In this document: one piece after another, positions 8,020-17,357 of the stretch | Numbering within the stretch: the stretch's first letter is position 1 | Layout: every line of letters starts with the position of its first letter | DNA from: Alphaproteobacteria bacterium | Lineage (GTDB): Bacteria > Pseudomonadota > Alphaproteobacteria > MPNO01 > UBA2964 | Length of the DNA: 64,000 nt | Direction: 5' to 3' | Assembly (NCBI GenBank): GCA_012103315.1 | Contig: WLWZ01000002.1 | Span: 1-64,000, forward strand | Made by a program: the position numbers and the translations under genes | Notes under the pieces: generated by a model | Told to the model about the DNA's origin: nothing | Databases searched by the model: none | What the model saw: only the letters and a program-made list of their open reading frames with translations

Positions 8020-10220
8020 TGGCAACGGCGACCGCAGAAGCGCTGGGATTACCACCCCCCCGCATGGGGTTACCGGAATTTGGCACCAGTACCGAAGAAG
8101 GGCTATTGGTGATCCCCAACCTTCGGCGTCATAGCAAGCTGGCCCAATCGGAGTATGCCGCCTGCCTTCCGGTCTTGCTCGACGCTCTTAAATGGACAGG
8201 TCGTCCGCGCCACCTGTCAGAAGCGATCCCGCATTTTGTTGATAACATCAGCATCGATGATTTCCGGGAAACATTGGCAAATCTAAACCTCGCGACAGCG
8301 CCGATAAGAACGAGCCAGAATAGAATAAATCCCGGCCTTCTGCCATGTCTGTTTGTGCCTGACAAAGGCTCCGCCCGCATTGTCCTAGAGCACACAGAAC
8401 AAGACGGAAAAGCGGCTTCGCGCATTTTTGATGGCTTTACACGTTCAACCAGAACCTCCGTTACAAAAGGAATTCGTGGCACCGCATATCCTGCACGCGC
8501 TATCGACAGCGCAGATGTCGAACGTGATGAAGGTACATGGATAGCTGAACTTCTGACCCGTTTCCGCAAGCTGGTGGTACAGGTCCTGATCGCCACCTTT
8601 ATGATCAATATCCTCAGCTTGGCGATGCCTCTTTTCATGATGTCGATATACGACACCGTCATTCCTTCGGCATCGATCCAACAGCTCCTCTTCTTGGTTT
8701 CAGGGGTGGGGTTGGCGATCGGTATCGAATGGTTGTTCCGGCGAATGCGATCGGCCGTTATGGCGCACGCCGCCGGCCGGATCGATTATATGATCGGTGT
8801 CGCTGGCTTCCGGCAAGTCTTGATGCTGCCAATTCCGATGAGCGAGAACGAACCAATCGGGGCCCAGATATCCCACCTCCAGGAATTTGAATCCGTTCGC
8901 GAGTTTTTCGCGGGACCGCTCGCCGAAACAATTGTCGACTTACCTTTTGTCCTTATAACGATTGGATTGATAGCTCTTCTATCTGGCTGGTTGGTCATGG
9001 TCCCCATCACAGCGGCGGCTTTGTTAATCCTAATAGCATTAACGGTAGCGCCCTTCATTAAACGCACCTTTGCGAATTCTGGCGGCAGCAAGTCTCGGCA
9101 ACAACGTTTCCTGATCGAAGCTGTTTCAGGCATGCGGGCGATAAAATTTGCCGGCGCCGAAAGTGTTTGGATTGACCGGTTCCGTACTTTCTCCGCCGGG
9201 TCAGCGATCAATGATTTTCGAATTGCCATGCTTAACCATCTGGTCCAGACCTTTGGCAAAATTGTCATGATGGGCGCAGGCGTTGCTGTCGTTGGATTTG
9301 GCGCAATCATGGTTATGGACAATGCCCTGTCAATCGGCGCCATGGTCGCGACGATGGCCCTTGGCTGGCGCGTACTCGGACCATTTCAATCCGTTATCAT
9401 GTTACTCAACCGAGCCACCCAAATTCGTTCCTCTCTGCGGCAGATCAACCATTTGATGCGTCTCAACCCGGAACGCGCCTCAGGGGAGGTTCCGCCAAAG
9501 CGGACGGTCAAAGGGCGAATAACCTTCAACGGTGTCGGTTATCGTCATACACCTGACGCAGATCCTGCCCTCAACGGTGTCAGTTTCGAGTGTGCCGCTG
9601 GAGAAGTGCTTGCCATTACCGGACCCAACGGCGCCGGCAAAACAACCGTCGCCAACCTGGCCAGTGGATTGTACAAACCCCAAATCGGGTCTGTCTTGCT
9701 GGATGGCGTAGATTTCCGCCAGATTGACCCCGTCGATATCCGTCAAAAAATTGGTTTGGTTCCGCAGAATAGCGAACTTCTCTATGGCACGGTGGCACAG
9801 AACCTTCGCCTATCTGTGGTAACGGCGAGCGACGAAGATATCAAACATGCCGCGCGACTAGCGGATATTCATGAGGCGGTTATAGGCCTCCCAGAAGGCT
9901 ACGATACCCGTTTGACCGAACGGGTTCTCAGTGAATTACCCGAAGGGTTTAAGCAGAAGCTGTCGATAGCCCGCGCCTTGCTCCGCCGCCCACCGATTCT
10001 GATCTTCGATGAACCCGGCCAAATGCTGGACGAACGCGGTGACAAGGCATTTATTCAGGCCGTAAAGAGCCTAAAAGGCGAATGCACAATTATCATCATT
10101 ACGCATCGCCCAAGCCACATGCGAGTCGCTGACCGGTTGGTCGCTCTGCACAATGGACGGCTGGTTTTTGACGGCGACCCCGAAGAAGCCCTTACCAAAA
10201 TGGAAGGGTCTGAATCATGA
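8019..10220 (+). CDS. Type I secretion system ABC transporter with degenerate N-terminal C39-like domain
   Basis: The protein has 733 residues. Residues ~45-150 resemble the catalytically dead C39-like domain of RTX exporters and lack a catalytic Cys/His pair. Residues ~180-470 form the transmembrane domain (SIYDTVIPSAS is the family signature at the first loop). Residues ~500-725 form the ATPase: Walker A GPNGAGKTT, Q-loop VPQNSELL, Walker B ILIFDEP and H-loop THRPSH. The ABC signature is unusual, LPEGFKQKL in place of LSGGQxQR. Family knowledge: such proteins power export of RTX substrates through HlyD and TolC partners. It overlaps the preceding ABC gene (TAATG) and the following HlyD gene (ATGA), so the three are translationally coupled. 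Two consecutive ABC genes suggest a heterodimer (inference). Confidence 0.88.
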   Translation: MATATAEALGLPPPRMGLPEFGTSTEEGLLVIPNLRRHSKLAQSEYAACLPVLLDALKWTGRPRHLSEAIPHFVDNISIDDFRETLANLNLATAPIRTSQNRINPGLLPCLFVPDKGSARIVLEHTEQDGKAASRIFDGFTRSTRTSVTKGIRGTAYPARAIDSADVERDEGTWIAELLTRFRKLVVQVLIATFMINILSLAMPLFMMSIYDTVIPSASIQQLLFLVSGVGLAIGIEWLFRRMRSAVMAHAAGRIDYMIGVAGFRQVLMLPIPMSENEPIGAQISHLQEFESVREFFAGPLAETIVDLPFVLITIGLIALLSGWLVMVPITAAALLILIALTVAPFIKRTFANSGGSKSRQQRFLIEAVSGMRAIKFAGAESVWIDRFRTFSAGSAINDFRIAMLNHLVQTFGKIVMMGAGVAVVGFGAIMVMDNALSIGAMVATMALGWRVLGPFQSVIMLLNRATQIRSSLRQINHLMRLNPERASGEVPPKRTVKGRITFNGVGYRHTPDADPALNGVSFECAAGEVLAITGPNGAGKTTVANLASGLYKPQIGSVLLDGVDFRQIDPVDIRQKIGLVPQNSELLYGTVAQNLRLSVVTASDEDIKHAARLADIHEAVIGLPEGYDTRLTERVLSELPEGFKQKLSIARALLRRPPILIFDEPGQMLDERGDKAFIQAVKSLKGECTIIIITHRPSHMRVADRLVALHNGRLVFDGDPEEALTKMEGSES

Positions 10221-11584
10221 CTGAAAGTTCCACCAACAAGACTGCTAAAGCACAACCCAAGCCGTGGCGTCCGAAGGATGCACGGCAGATGCGGCAATTG
10301 TCACAGCCGGCAATCCTGGAGGAGCTGGGTCCACCCCATATCGTCAGAGCCCTGATGCTTTTGCTATCCCTGTCGGTCTTCGGTTTTATTGGTTGGTCAG
10401 CCGTAACGACGCTTACCCAATCAACCAAAGCAGCGGGCGAGGTCGTTCCCAGCGGTTCCGTCATGGCGGTGCAACATCTAGAAGGCGGTATTATCAAGCG
10501 TCTGTTCGTTCGCGACGGCGATGTCGTGAACAAGGGTGATAGGCTGATCCGGCTAAACCCAACCGCCGCGCAAGCCCAACTGGAGGAAATCAAGGCCAAG
10601 GCAGTATCAGCGCATATCCGTCGTGAACGGCTGTTGGCCTATGCCGAAGATCGCGACCCCAATTTTTCATCGGTGCCGTCTCGCTTTGCCACTTTGGCCA
10701 AAGGCGAGCGCGATGTTCTTCGTCAACAAAAAGAAGCATTGGCCCAGGAGATTAATGTTCTGTTGTCGCAAACTGGACAACGTGAATCCGAGTTACAGGT
10801 TTTCCGCAGCCAAGCAAAAAAACTCGGGGCCAGAATCGACAACCTTAACACGCAAAAACAAATGCGCGAGCGGCTAGCCGCGAAAGGGTTAGTGTCAAAA
10901 CTGGTTTATCTACAAACCCTCGAACAGTTCCAGACGGCAGAAGGTGAACTGGCAGAGGTAAAAGGCAAAATCATCAGCGCCGAAAGTGCCATTGAAGAAG
11001 CCGGCAATAAAATTGCGCAACTCAAAGCCCAACGTCGCAATGAAGCCCTGGATGAGGCCGGTAAAGTTGCTGGCGACATCGCGAGCGCCCGCGAAACAAT
11101 CCGCCGCCTAAGTGATCGGGTCACGCGGCTCGACGTCGTAGCACCCGTCCACGGCATCATCAAAGGAATGGCTACCAATACAGTCGGTGGCGTCATTCAA
11201 CCTGGTGGACTGGTAACCGAGATTGTTCCAATCGACAAAGAACTCATTGTCGAAGCAAAGGTTCAGCCGATTGATATTGGACATATTTCCGTTGGTCAGA
11301 AGGCAAAGGTCAAAGTTACGACTTATGATGCATCTCGGTTTGGTTCGATAGAGGGTACGGTCACCAAGATATCGGCAACGACCTTCAAAGAGCGTAACGA
11401 CGAAGTCTTTTATAAGGCGAACATCAAGCTCGACAAAAACTATGTCGGAGACAAACCGACGGTTAATCGCGTTTTACCGGGTATGGTCACAGAGATCGAT
11501 ATCAACACCGGCGAACGTACCGTCCTACATTACCTACTGCGACCAATCTTCCAGTCACTCGACGTCGCCCTGAGTGAGCGATAG
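10217..11584 (+). CDS. HlyD-family periplasmic adaptor of type I secretion
   Basis: The protein has 455 residues. A single transmembrane segment lies at about residues 43-63, followed by the first half of a lipoyl-like domain (AVQHLEGGIIKRLFVRDGD), a long coiled-coil region (~110-300), the second lipoyl half (APVHGIIKGMATNTVGGV) and a C-terminal beta-barrel region. Family knowledge: HlyD proteins trimerise in the inner membrane and bridge the ABC exporter to TolC. The start overlaps the stop of the upstream ABC gene by 4 bp (ATGA). It closes the secretion operon. An inverted repeat of AAACTAT (11641-11661) lies 57 bp downstream but lacks a clear U-tract. Confidence 0.92.
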   Translation: MTESSTNKTAKAQPKPWRPKDARQMRQLSQPAILEELGPPHIVRALMLLLSLSVFGFIGWSAVTTLTQSTKAAGEVVPSGSVMAVQHLEGGIIKRLFVRDGDVVNKGDRLIRLNPTAAQAQLEEIKAKAVSAHIRRERLLAYAEDRDPNFSSVPSRFATLAKGERDVLRQQKEALAQEINVLLSQTGQRESELQVFRSQAKKLGARIDNLNTQKQMRERLAAKGLVSKLVYLQTLEQFQTAEGELAEVKGKIISAESAIEEAGNKIAQLKAQRRNEALDEAGKVAGDIASARETIRRLSDRVTRLDVVAPVHGIIKGMATNTVGGVIQPGGLVTEIVPIDKELIVEAKVQPIDIGHISVGQKAKVKVTTYDASRFGSIEGTVTKISATTFKERNDEVFYKANIKLDKNYVGDKPTVNRVLPGMVTEIDINTGERTVLHYLLRPIFQSLDVALSER

Positions 11585-11698
11585 TCAATCCACGAGTCTT
11601 ATGCCTTCCAAACATGCATTAAGAGCCCCTTGAAAATCTGAAACTATCTCTTTAATAGTTTACGAGAGCACTTGTCCAAAATCTGTTAGTGATTATTT

Positions 11699-11929
11699 AT
11701 GCCCCAATTTTTCTTTTTGGTATCATTTAGCTTAATCATTTTTCTAGGTGCCACATCCCCTGCATGGGCCTATCTCGACCCAGGGACTGGCAGCATGATG
11801 CTGCAATTGTTAGTTGCAGGCGTTGCGGGTGCTTTGGTTGTCATCAAGGCCTATTGGTACCGACTCAAAAATTTATTCTCCCGAGAAAAAAAATCTGCAC
11901 CAGAAGACAAGGATGACGCCAGCTCGTGA
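11699..11929 (+). CDS. Small membrane protein with YLDPGTGSMMLQ motif
   Basis: The product has 76 residues. A signal-like hydrophobic N-terminus ends at an AWA site near residue 24, then comes the conserved-looking segment AYLDPGTGSMMLQ, a second hydrophobic stretch with a glycine-rich turn, and a charged tail. I recognise the motif as belonging to a widespread family of tiny uncharacterised membrane proteins often found beside envelope polysaccharide or sulfatase-like genes, but no function is known to me. Its TGA overlaps the GTG of the next ORF (GTGA), suggesting coupling. Confidence 0.7.
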   Translation: MPQFFFLVSFSLIIFLGATSPAWAYLDPGTGSMMLQLLVAGVAGALVVIKAYWYRLKNLFSREKKSAPEDKDDASS

Positions 11930-12372
11930 GCTGTGCACCCGAGTCAGACGACATTCCCCGTATCACCGCTCAGAAGCAACCTTCAATGATACAGTCCGAT
12001 TCTGGTTCCTACCGCGACCCGAGGGGCAGAATCTTTTACGGCAATAGCAGCGTGTTCCGTACGGTCACGCCAACGGCAGTGGATGACTATGAATTTATCC
12101 GCGATAGCGGATTGCTGCGAGAATTGAAAAAAGAAGATCTAGTGATTGCTGCAAGAGAGGTCGTTCCAACAGTGATAGGGGCGGCACGTGAAGGCGCTGC
12201 CTACGTTTTGGAGCACTCATCAATACCATTCATCTCACATTCCAACGAAGAAACGCCAGCGAAGAGCGCCTCTATTAAAGCGTTTACGAGCGAAGTTAGG
12301 CCAAATCAATGCTCGGAGCTGGGCTGCGATACGGGTGAATTCAGCAAGGGTACACTCCTCGATGTCGGTTAA
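11926..12372 (+). CDS. Truncated class I SAM-methyltransferase-like protein (N-terminal leader region only)
   Basis: The ORF has 148 codons and a GTG start overlapping the upstream stop. Residues ~25-105 (DPRGRIFYGNSSVFRTV, then DYEFIRDSGLLRELKKE and PFISHSNE) match the pattern I associate with the N-terminal leader of ~450-residue SAM-dependent methyltransferases found in similar envelope clusters. The following ~40 residues are unlike it and the Rossmann SAM-binding core is absent. It overlaps the next gene by 11 bp. Most likely a remnant left after deletion of the rest of the gene. A genuine small protein is possible. Confidence 0.5.
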   Translation: MSCAPESDDIPRITAQKQPSMIQSDSGSYRDPRGRIFYGNSSVFRTVTPTAVDDYEFIRDSGLLRELKKEDLVIAAREVVPTVIGAAREGAAYVLEHSSIPFISHSNEETPAKSASIKAFTSEVRPNQCSELGCDTGEFSKGTLLDVG

Positions 12373-13885
12373 GTCTGTTGTGAAACTACTTGGTCCCTAT
12401 TTTCTGTTTTCGTCCTGGCCATTCATAAGCTTCTGGGACCATAACAAGCTCGAGATCGCTAAATTTGATGATTTGTTCGTGACAGCGTTCGCCGTCATTT
12501 CGGTTGGTCTACTATTAATTGGCGGGATGAGGCTTCTTTTCCCCGGCCTTGGTATCCAGCGGATAGGACTTGTGGTTGGCATCGGCATCGCAACATTGTT
12601 TTCGTACCAAGTCGTCGTCGCAATGGTTCAATTTAGCGGAGGCTGGTGGGGTATATATTATTTAGTTGGCTGGGTTCTCTCATTTTTAATTGCAGTTGCC
12701 ATTGGTCTGTATGTTGGGAAGGACCACCGAAAAACCCAGATAGCTGTAATAGTAGGCGCAACTCTGGTCACGATTCCGGTTCTGTCACTTGCTTGGAATG
12801 CGACAAAGACACAAGAAATCTTCCGAACTACCACAGTTAATACGCTTGGCACAGAAAGCGCACCAGATAATCAACAAGCCAATCTGCCAAATATATACTA
12901 CTTTATATTGGATGCCTATGCGCGCGCCGATGTCCTAAAAAAATATTTCACATACGACAACAAAGAATTCTTAGGTGCCCTCGAAAGTGAGGGGTTTCGG
13001 ATCGTCACACAAAGTCATTCCAACTATGCAGGGACGTTATATTCAGTTTCTACTACGCTCAATAATGCCTATTACTTGCCAAGTGGTCCTGGCTCTTTAG
13101 GGAGAGTGGACCCCCAATCCCCAATTTTTGACTCGATTAAAGGCAGACCTAGCGTGGTTTTTAACCGCCTGCGGGAACTTGGCTACACAATTTACTATGC
13201 CAACCACAAGGGCAGTACAGAGACAAACTGTAAACCCTACTGCCTAACTGGGAAGGCATTTCTATCGCCTTTGCAGTTTGAACTTTTACGCATGACGCCT
13301 GTCTATGGTGTCCTCAATGAGTGGCATAACGATGTCATGCGGAATTGGGGGTTGTTTAATCAAAAAAGTCTCGATCCTGTGATCGAAAGGCTGCCGTCAC
13401 TAAAACCTGACCCCGTTTTTCTTTTTGCCCATATTCTCTCCCCGCACTCCCCTCTGATTTACAAACAGGATTGTACAGAACGGCAAAAAGTAGAATTGCA
13501 GCTGGAAATAAAAGACAACAAGCTGCCCGCTGCCACAACCAAACAGCATTATGTCGAGGAAATAATGTGTCTCAATTCACGCGTTCGAGACGCCATACGC
13601 CGTATTGTCAAAATGAAACCAAACGCAATCATCATAGTGCAATCCGACCACGGCACAGTAATCCCTGGACAAGACACAAAAGGGGATGCGCAGTTAATAA
13701 AGCTCCGATTTGCAAACCTAAATGCTCTCAGGTTGCCAAATCGCTGCAAATCTTATGTTTATCCGACAATGAGTCTAGTGAACACCTTTCGCATTGTTCT
13801 CGGATGCATTGAACGAAATAAACCCAATTTGTTACCCGACCGCATTTTTCATATAGAGAATGACTCATTTGTCGAGTTGCCGTAA
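12362..13885 (+). CDS. Membrane-anchored alkaline-phosphatase-superfamily (sulfatase/phosphotransferase-like) protein
   Basis: I start at ATG 12362 (507 residues), because the reading frame upstream of it only shadows the methyltransferase-like ORF. About four transmembrane helices occupy residues ~10-150. The catalytic-like domain follows: IYYFILDAYARADVL with the metal-ligand Asp, SNYAGTLYSVSTTLNN at the expected nucleophile (Thr/Ser) position, FAHILSPHSPLIY, and VQSDHGT for the second metal site. The architecture resembles LTA-synthase or phosphoethanolamine-transferase relatives of the sulfatase fold. A role in modifying envelope glycans or lipids is an inference from topology. Substrate unknown. 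AT-richer than its neighbours. Confidence 0.75.
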   Translation: MSVKSVVKLLGPYFLFSSWPFISFWDHNKLEIAKFDDLFVTAFAVISVGLLLIGGMRLLFPGLGIQRIGLVVGIGIATLFSYQVVVAMVQFSGGWWGIYYLVGWVLSFLIAVAIGLYVGKDHRKTQIAVIVGATLVTIPVLSLAWNATKTQEIFRTTTVNTLGTESAPDNQQANLPNIYYFILDAYARADVLKKYFTYDNKEFLGALESEGFRIVTQSHSNYAGTLYSVSTTLNNAYYLPSGPGSLGRVDPQSPIFDSIKGRPSVVFNRLRELGYTIYYANHKGSTETNCKPYCLTGKAFLSPLQFELLRMTPVYGVLNEWHNDVMRNWGLFNQKSLDPVIERLPSLKPDPVFLFAHILSPHSPLIYKQDCTERQKVELQLEIKDNKLPAATTKQHYVEEIMCLNSRVRDAIRRIVKMKPNAIIIVQSDHGTVIPGQDTKGDAQLIKLRFANLNALRLPNRCKSYVYPTMSLVNTFRIVLGCIERNKPNLLPDRIFHIENDSFVELP

Positions 13886-14115
13886 GCACAGCATTCGCTT
13901 GTCAAATTTCACGACATCGCGCAATCGATTTTGGAAGAACCCCTTCGAAACCCATCATAACCCAATCTGAGATCGCGACAGATCATCCCCTTCATAGGAT
14001 TTAAGATTGAGATCGTTAGCATGTTTTGCCGCGGGTCGGCGCTAATATCGGGGTAACCGAAAAGCAAAGGTTCATAACCTGCCTTTCTAAGGTCGGCCAG
14101 CTGAGCAACACGTTT
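13886..14115. other. Intergenic region between convergent sulfatase-like gene and pit
   Basis: The 230 bp have no recognised gene. On the minus strand the pit reading frame stays open for 68 further codons after its TAG (to TGA at 13909). It starts plausibly (KRVAQLADLRKAGYEPLLFG) but matches no family I know. No clear terminator hairpin is visible. Confidence 0.4.
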
Positions 14116-15138
14116 CTATACCAGGTATAAACCCGCAAAAGAGATAAAGCCCGCGATGATCGGCGTGGTGATCCAACCCGAGGCTATCCCGGCCAGGACA
14201 CCATAATTCATCCCGCCGCCGCCTTTCAAAATCCACAGCCCCAGCATGGCACCGATAACGGCCTGGGTGCTCGAGACCGGCACTAACGGTATTGCCGGCA
14301 ACCCAACTCCGTGGAGCAGCGCCTCCAGATTTTGCGAGGCAAACAGGAACAAAACGATGGAATGCGACATTACCACGATCCATGCGGCAACCGGAGAGAG
14401 CGGCATCAAGCGGGCGCCGACCGTCAGCATGACCCTTTTTGAATAGGTGAACACACCCAGCGCGATTGCGATGCCTCCGAGAAGGAAAAGTTGTTGTACG
14501 CCGCTCAGGGTAAAGAGCCCACCAATATCGACGGGTGTCAGCGGATTAGCGGGAACGAAAACGCCCATGACATTGGCGATGTTGTTCGCGCCAAGGCTGT
14601 AGGCACCAAAGGCACCGGCAATGATTAAAGCGGTTCGGGTATAGGCATCCTGGCGAATGAGGTGAAGTTTTGCCGCTTTTAAAGCGGCCACCGTCGCTTT
14701 GTACAGAAGCATAGCGATTAGGCCGGCCAGAATCGGGCACGCAATCCAAGTGCCAACAATCTTGATTACGACGGATAGATCCGTGGGGGCTCCGTTGTGT
14801 AAGTTCCATCCAATAATCGCACCCACGATGGCCTGACTGGTGGATACGGGAAGCCCCAGGTGAGTCATCAATAAGACCGTAATCGCAGCCGCAACGGCAG
14901 CCACGAACGAACCTGAAAGCGTATCGATTGCGCCGAGCTTGCCCAACGTATCGGCGGCGCCCGCGCCACTGATAACCGCACCCAGTATAACGAAGACCGA
15001 ACAGATGACAGCCGCCCGGTTAAAACTCACCATACGGGAGCCCACCGCCGTGCCGAACACATTGGCTGCATCATTGGCGCCAAGCGACCACCCTAGGAAC
15101 AAGCCACCGGTCAGCAACAAGAGCACGGTCATATCCAT
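14116..15138 (-). CDS. pit: Inorganic phosphate transporter, Pit family
   Basis: The protein has 340 residues and is almost wholly hydrophobic (~10 helices). Duplicated PHO4 signatures are visible: GANDAANVFGTAVG near residue 20 with a partner GANNIANVMG near 185, and VSTSQAIVGA with VSSTQAVIGA. Family knowledge: Pit carriers move phosphate (often as metal-phosphate) with protons across the inner membrane. It lies 18 bp downstream of the DUF47 gene, a standard pairing, and both follow the phn operon on the same strand after only 65 bp. It could therefore handle phosphate released by PhnA (inference). Confidence 0.93.
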   Translation of the reverse strand: MDMTVLLLLTGGLFLGWSLGANDAANVFGTAVGSRMVSFNRAAVICSVFVILGAVISGAGAADTLGKLGAIDTLSGSFVAAVAAAITVLLMTHLGLPVSTSQAIVGAIIGWNLHNGAPTDLSVVIKIVGTWIACPILAGLIAMLLYKATVAALKAAKLHLIRQDAYTRTALIIAGAFGAYSLGANNIANVMGVFVPANPLTPVDIGGLFTLSGVQQLFLLGGIAIALGVFTYSKRVMLTVGARLMPLSPVAAWIVVMSHSIVLFLFASQNLEALLHGVGLPAIPLVPVSSTQAVIGAMLGLWILKGGGGMNYGVLAGIASGWITTPIIAGFISFAGLYLV

Positions 15139-15156
15139 AGCGGCTCTACCGTCAGC

Positions 15157-15819
15157 TCAAATTGCGCGCTTAATTGCGTAAATTCTCAACCGGTCGGCTA
15201 CATCTTCAGCGCCATCGGCCACATCGTCGATATATTCAGCAAAGCTCTTAATATGCATTTTGTGAGCAAGGTCGATTTCAGATTCGAAAATAGCCCGCTT
15301 CAGAATTGTACCGGCTCTGTCTGCTTCTTTCTCATAGAACATCACCTTATCTAGATCACCTGAAACGCTATCGACATTGGTGAAGAAGTCACGAGAAGCC
15401 CTAACCAGAAATTCGACACTTTGATTGCAAGCTTCCACGAGGTTTTGAAAGCCATCTACAAACTGGGTTGGGATGACAGGCTTCTCGATTGAAAACGCGT
15501 AAAGCCCACCTTCCATCAATCCATGAACCTGATCGAGAGTTTCCAATAATCCGAGCACATCACCACGTGATTCAGGGATCAACGTCTCACGATATATTTG
15601 GGCCTCAATGGATCGCCGCAATGCATCATCCCGGCTCTCCAACTCGGCAAGCCGCGCGACCATGTCGTTGAATTCCTGGGTCGGTCCATTACGCAGGTAG
15701 GTCAATATTGCGATCTGATAGGTCTTGGAAGATTCCGAAAGCTTGTCCAGAAATTCGCCAATTTCGGCTTCCAGAGACCGGCTTCGGGAGAACAGAGTTG
15801 TTTTTTTATTCATGAACAT
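15157..15819 (-). CDS. DUF47 / PhoU-like Pit accessory protein
   Basis: The protein has 220 residues, is all-helical and shows the PhoU-like DUF47 pattern: acidic metal-binding-like motifs EKEADR near residue 170 and EYIDDVADGAEDVADRL near 200. Family knowledge: DUF47 proteins are encoded with Pit carriers and modulate them. ATG 15819 is used here. ATG 15813 has a slightly better placed GGAA and could be the true start. Confidence 0.88.
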   Translation of the reverse strand: MFMNKKTTLFSRSRSLEAEIGEFLDKLSESSKTYQIAILTYLRNGPTQEFNDMVARLAELESRDDALRRSIEAQIYRETLIPESRGDVLGLLETLDQVHGLMEGGLYAFSIEKPVIPTQFVDGFQNLVEACNQSVEFLVRASRDFFTNVDSVSGDLDKVMFYEKEADRAGTILKRAIFESEIDLAHKMHIKSFAEYIDDVADGAEDVADRLRIYAIKRAI

Positions 15820-15884
15820 TTCCAGATTCCCAAGCTATTGCTCATTCGTCGGCGCGACCGGTTTCTTGACTGGCGGTCTGATCC

Positions 15885-17336
15885 TCAGCTGGGCCAAGGC
15901 ATCGAAAAAGTTTTTACATTGGTAAAACTCTTCATGGCTTCGACGACGCCTTCTTTGTATCCGAGTCCTGAATCCTTAATACCGCCAAACGGAGACATTT
16001 CGATACGAAAACCAGGCACCTCCCAAACATTGACCGTGCCCACCTTCAATTCATCAATAAACTGCGTGATGTAGTCCATGCGGTTCGTGCAAACGCCCGA
16101 AGAAAGACCATAGGCTGTCGAATTGGAAATCTTGATAACTTCGTCAATGTCGTCTGGACAACGAATAATCGGAACCACAGGGCCAAAGGTCTCCTGCTTA
16201 ACCAATTCACAATCATAGGGGACGCGATCCAGCAGGGTCGGTGAATAAGAAGCACCATTTCGAACATTGCCGTAGAGAAGTTCAGCGCCATTCTCGATGG
16301 CGTTATTGACCCGGCGCTCGAACAGCATGGCGGCTGTGTGGTCAATTACAGTGCCCACATCCACGTCGGGGTCCATGGGGTCACCGTGTTTCAGGTCTTT
16401 TACCTTCTCCTCAACTATCTTTACAAAGTCATCCCCAACGGCGTCCACGACCAGAATACGTTTTACCGCCGTACAACGCTGGCCGGAATTTTTTGTAGCA
16501 CCGGCCACTGCAAGGGTCGCTGCCCGTTCCAGATCCGCATCCTCCATGACAATTAACGGATCATTTCCGCCGAGTTCTAATACGGTTCGCCGATAGCCCG
16601 CTTTCTCTGCGATATATTTCCCTATTGGAACACCGCCGGTAAAAGTCACAAGTTCCACATGTTCATTGGTAATGAATTCGTCCGCAATGTCGGCAGGGTC
16701 ACCGGTGATGACCTGGAACATTTCTGCCGGCAACCCAGCTTCGTAAAGGACATCGGCCAGTAAGAGTGCTGTCAGCGGAGTCTTCTCGGTGGGCTTCAGG
16801 ACCATACAGTTGTTCGTCGCAATAGAGGGTGCGATCTTATGAGCGACCTGGTTCAAGGGGTGGTTGAATGGGGTAATGGCGCTTATCGCTGTTAACGGTT
16901 GGCGGTTTGTAAAAATTTTCCGTTTTGGTCCGGTCGGCGCAACATCACAGGAATAGATCTCGCCGTCGTCCATCAGTGTGAGGGCTGCAGCCAGATTAAA
17001 AACACTGTTGCACCGGGTAGATTCGTACAAAGAATCCTTTTTAGACAGCCCGGTCTCAGCGGTAATCAGATCAGAAACCTCGTCCTTTCGATCAAACAGA
17101 ATTCGTCCGGCCTTCTTAAGAATTTCGGACCGCTCAAACCTACTCAGAGAAGGCTGAAAGTCTGCCGCAGTCTGAAAAGCCCTGCGAACATCGGCAATCG
17201 TGGCTTTAGGCACCGTCCCAATAATAGCGTTGGTATATGGATTCAGAACTTCCAACCGTTCATCCCGGACACCGTCATCACCGACAAGCCGCAACGTTTC
17301 GTGAAGTATGTCGTTTCCTATATTAGAGGCATCCAT
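15885..17336 (-). CDS. phnY: Phosphonoacetaldehyde dehydrogenase (NAD-dependent)
   Basis: The protein has 483 residues and belongs to the aldehyde dehydrogenase superfamily. Catalytic Asn158 (TPFNHP), Glu254 (LELGGNDP) and Cys288 (SGQRCTA) are present. Family knowledge: PhnY oxidises phosphonoacetaldehyde to phosphonoacetate, the substrate of PhnA, and the assignment rests on the adjacent phnA and phn transporter. I chose ATG 17336 because GGAG lies 6 nt upstream. The longer start at 17357 would abut the phnA stop and has no ribosome binding site. A generic lactaldehyde/succinate-semialdehyde-type ALDH would look alike in sequence, so context is decisive. Confidence 0.9.
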   Translation of the reverse strand: MDASNIGNDILHETLRLVGDDGVRDERLEVLNPYTNAIIGTVPKATIADVRRAFQTAADFQPSLSRFERSEILKKAGRILFDRKDEVSDLITAETGLSKKDSLYESTRCNSVFNLAAALTLMDDGEIYSCDVAPTGPKRKIFTNRQPLTAISAITPFNHPLNQVAHKIAPSIATNNCMVLKPTEKTPLTALLLADVLYEAGLPAEMFQVITGDPADIADEFITNEHVELVTFTGGVPIGKYIAEKAGYRRTVLELGGNDPLIVMEDADLERAATLAVAGATKNSGQRCTAVKRILVVDAVGDDFVKIVEEKVKDLKHGDPMDPDVDVGTVIDHTAAMLFERRVNNAIENGAELLYGNVRNGASYSPTLLDRVPYDCELVKQETFGPVVPIIRCPDDIDEVIKISNSTAYGLSSGVCTNRMDYITQFIDELKVGTVNVWEVPGFRIEMSPFGGIKDSGLGYKEGVVEAMKSFTNVKTFSMPWPS

Positions 17337-17357
17337 TGTTTTCTCCAGTCCGACCAT

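Noticed and set aside
8129-8662. Minus-strand ORF of 177 codons
   Set aside because: It is the complement of the T1SS ABC gene, with no family features or start context.
11641-11661. AAACTAT/ATAGTTT dyad as terminator of the secretion operon
   Set aside because: AT-only 7-bp stem with no U-tract. Too weak to call.
12188-12361. Longer N-terminus for the sulfatase-like membrane protein
   Set aside because: The extra residues are basic and shadow the methyltransferase-like frame. The hydrophobic start fits ATG 12362.
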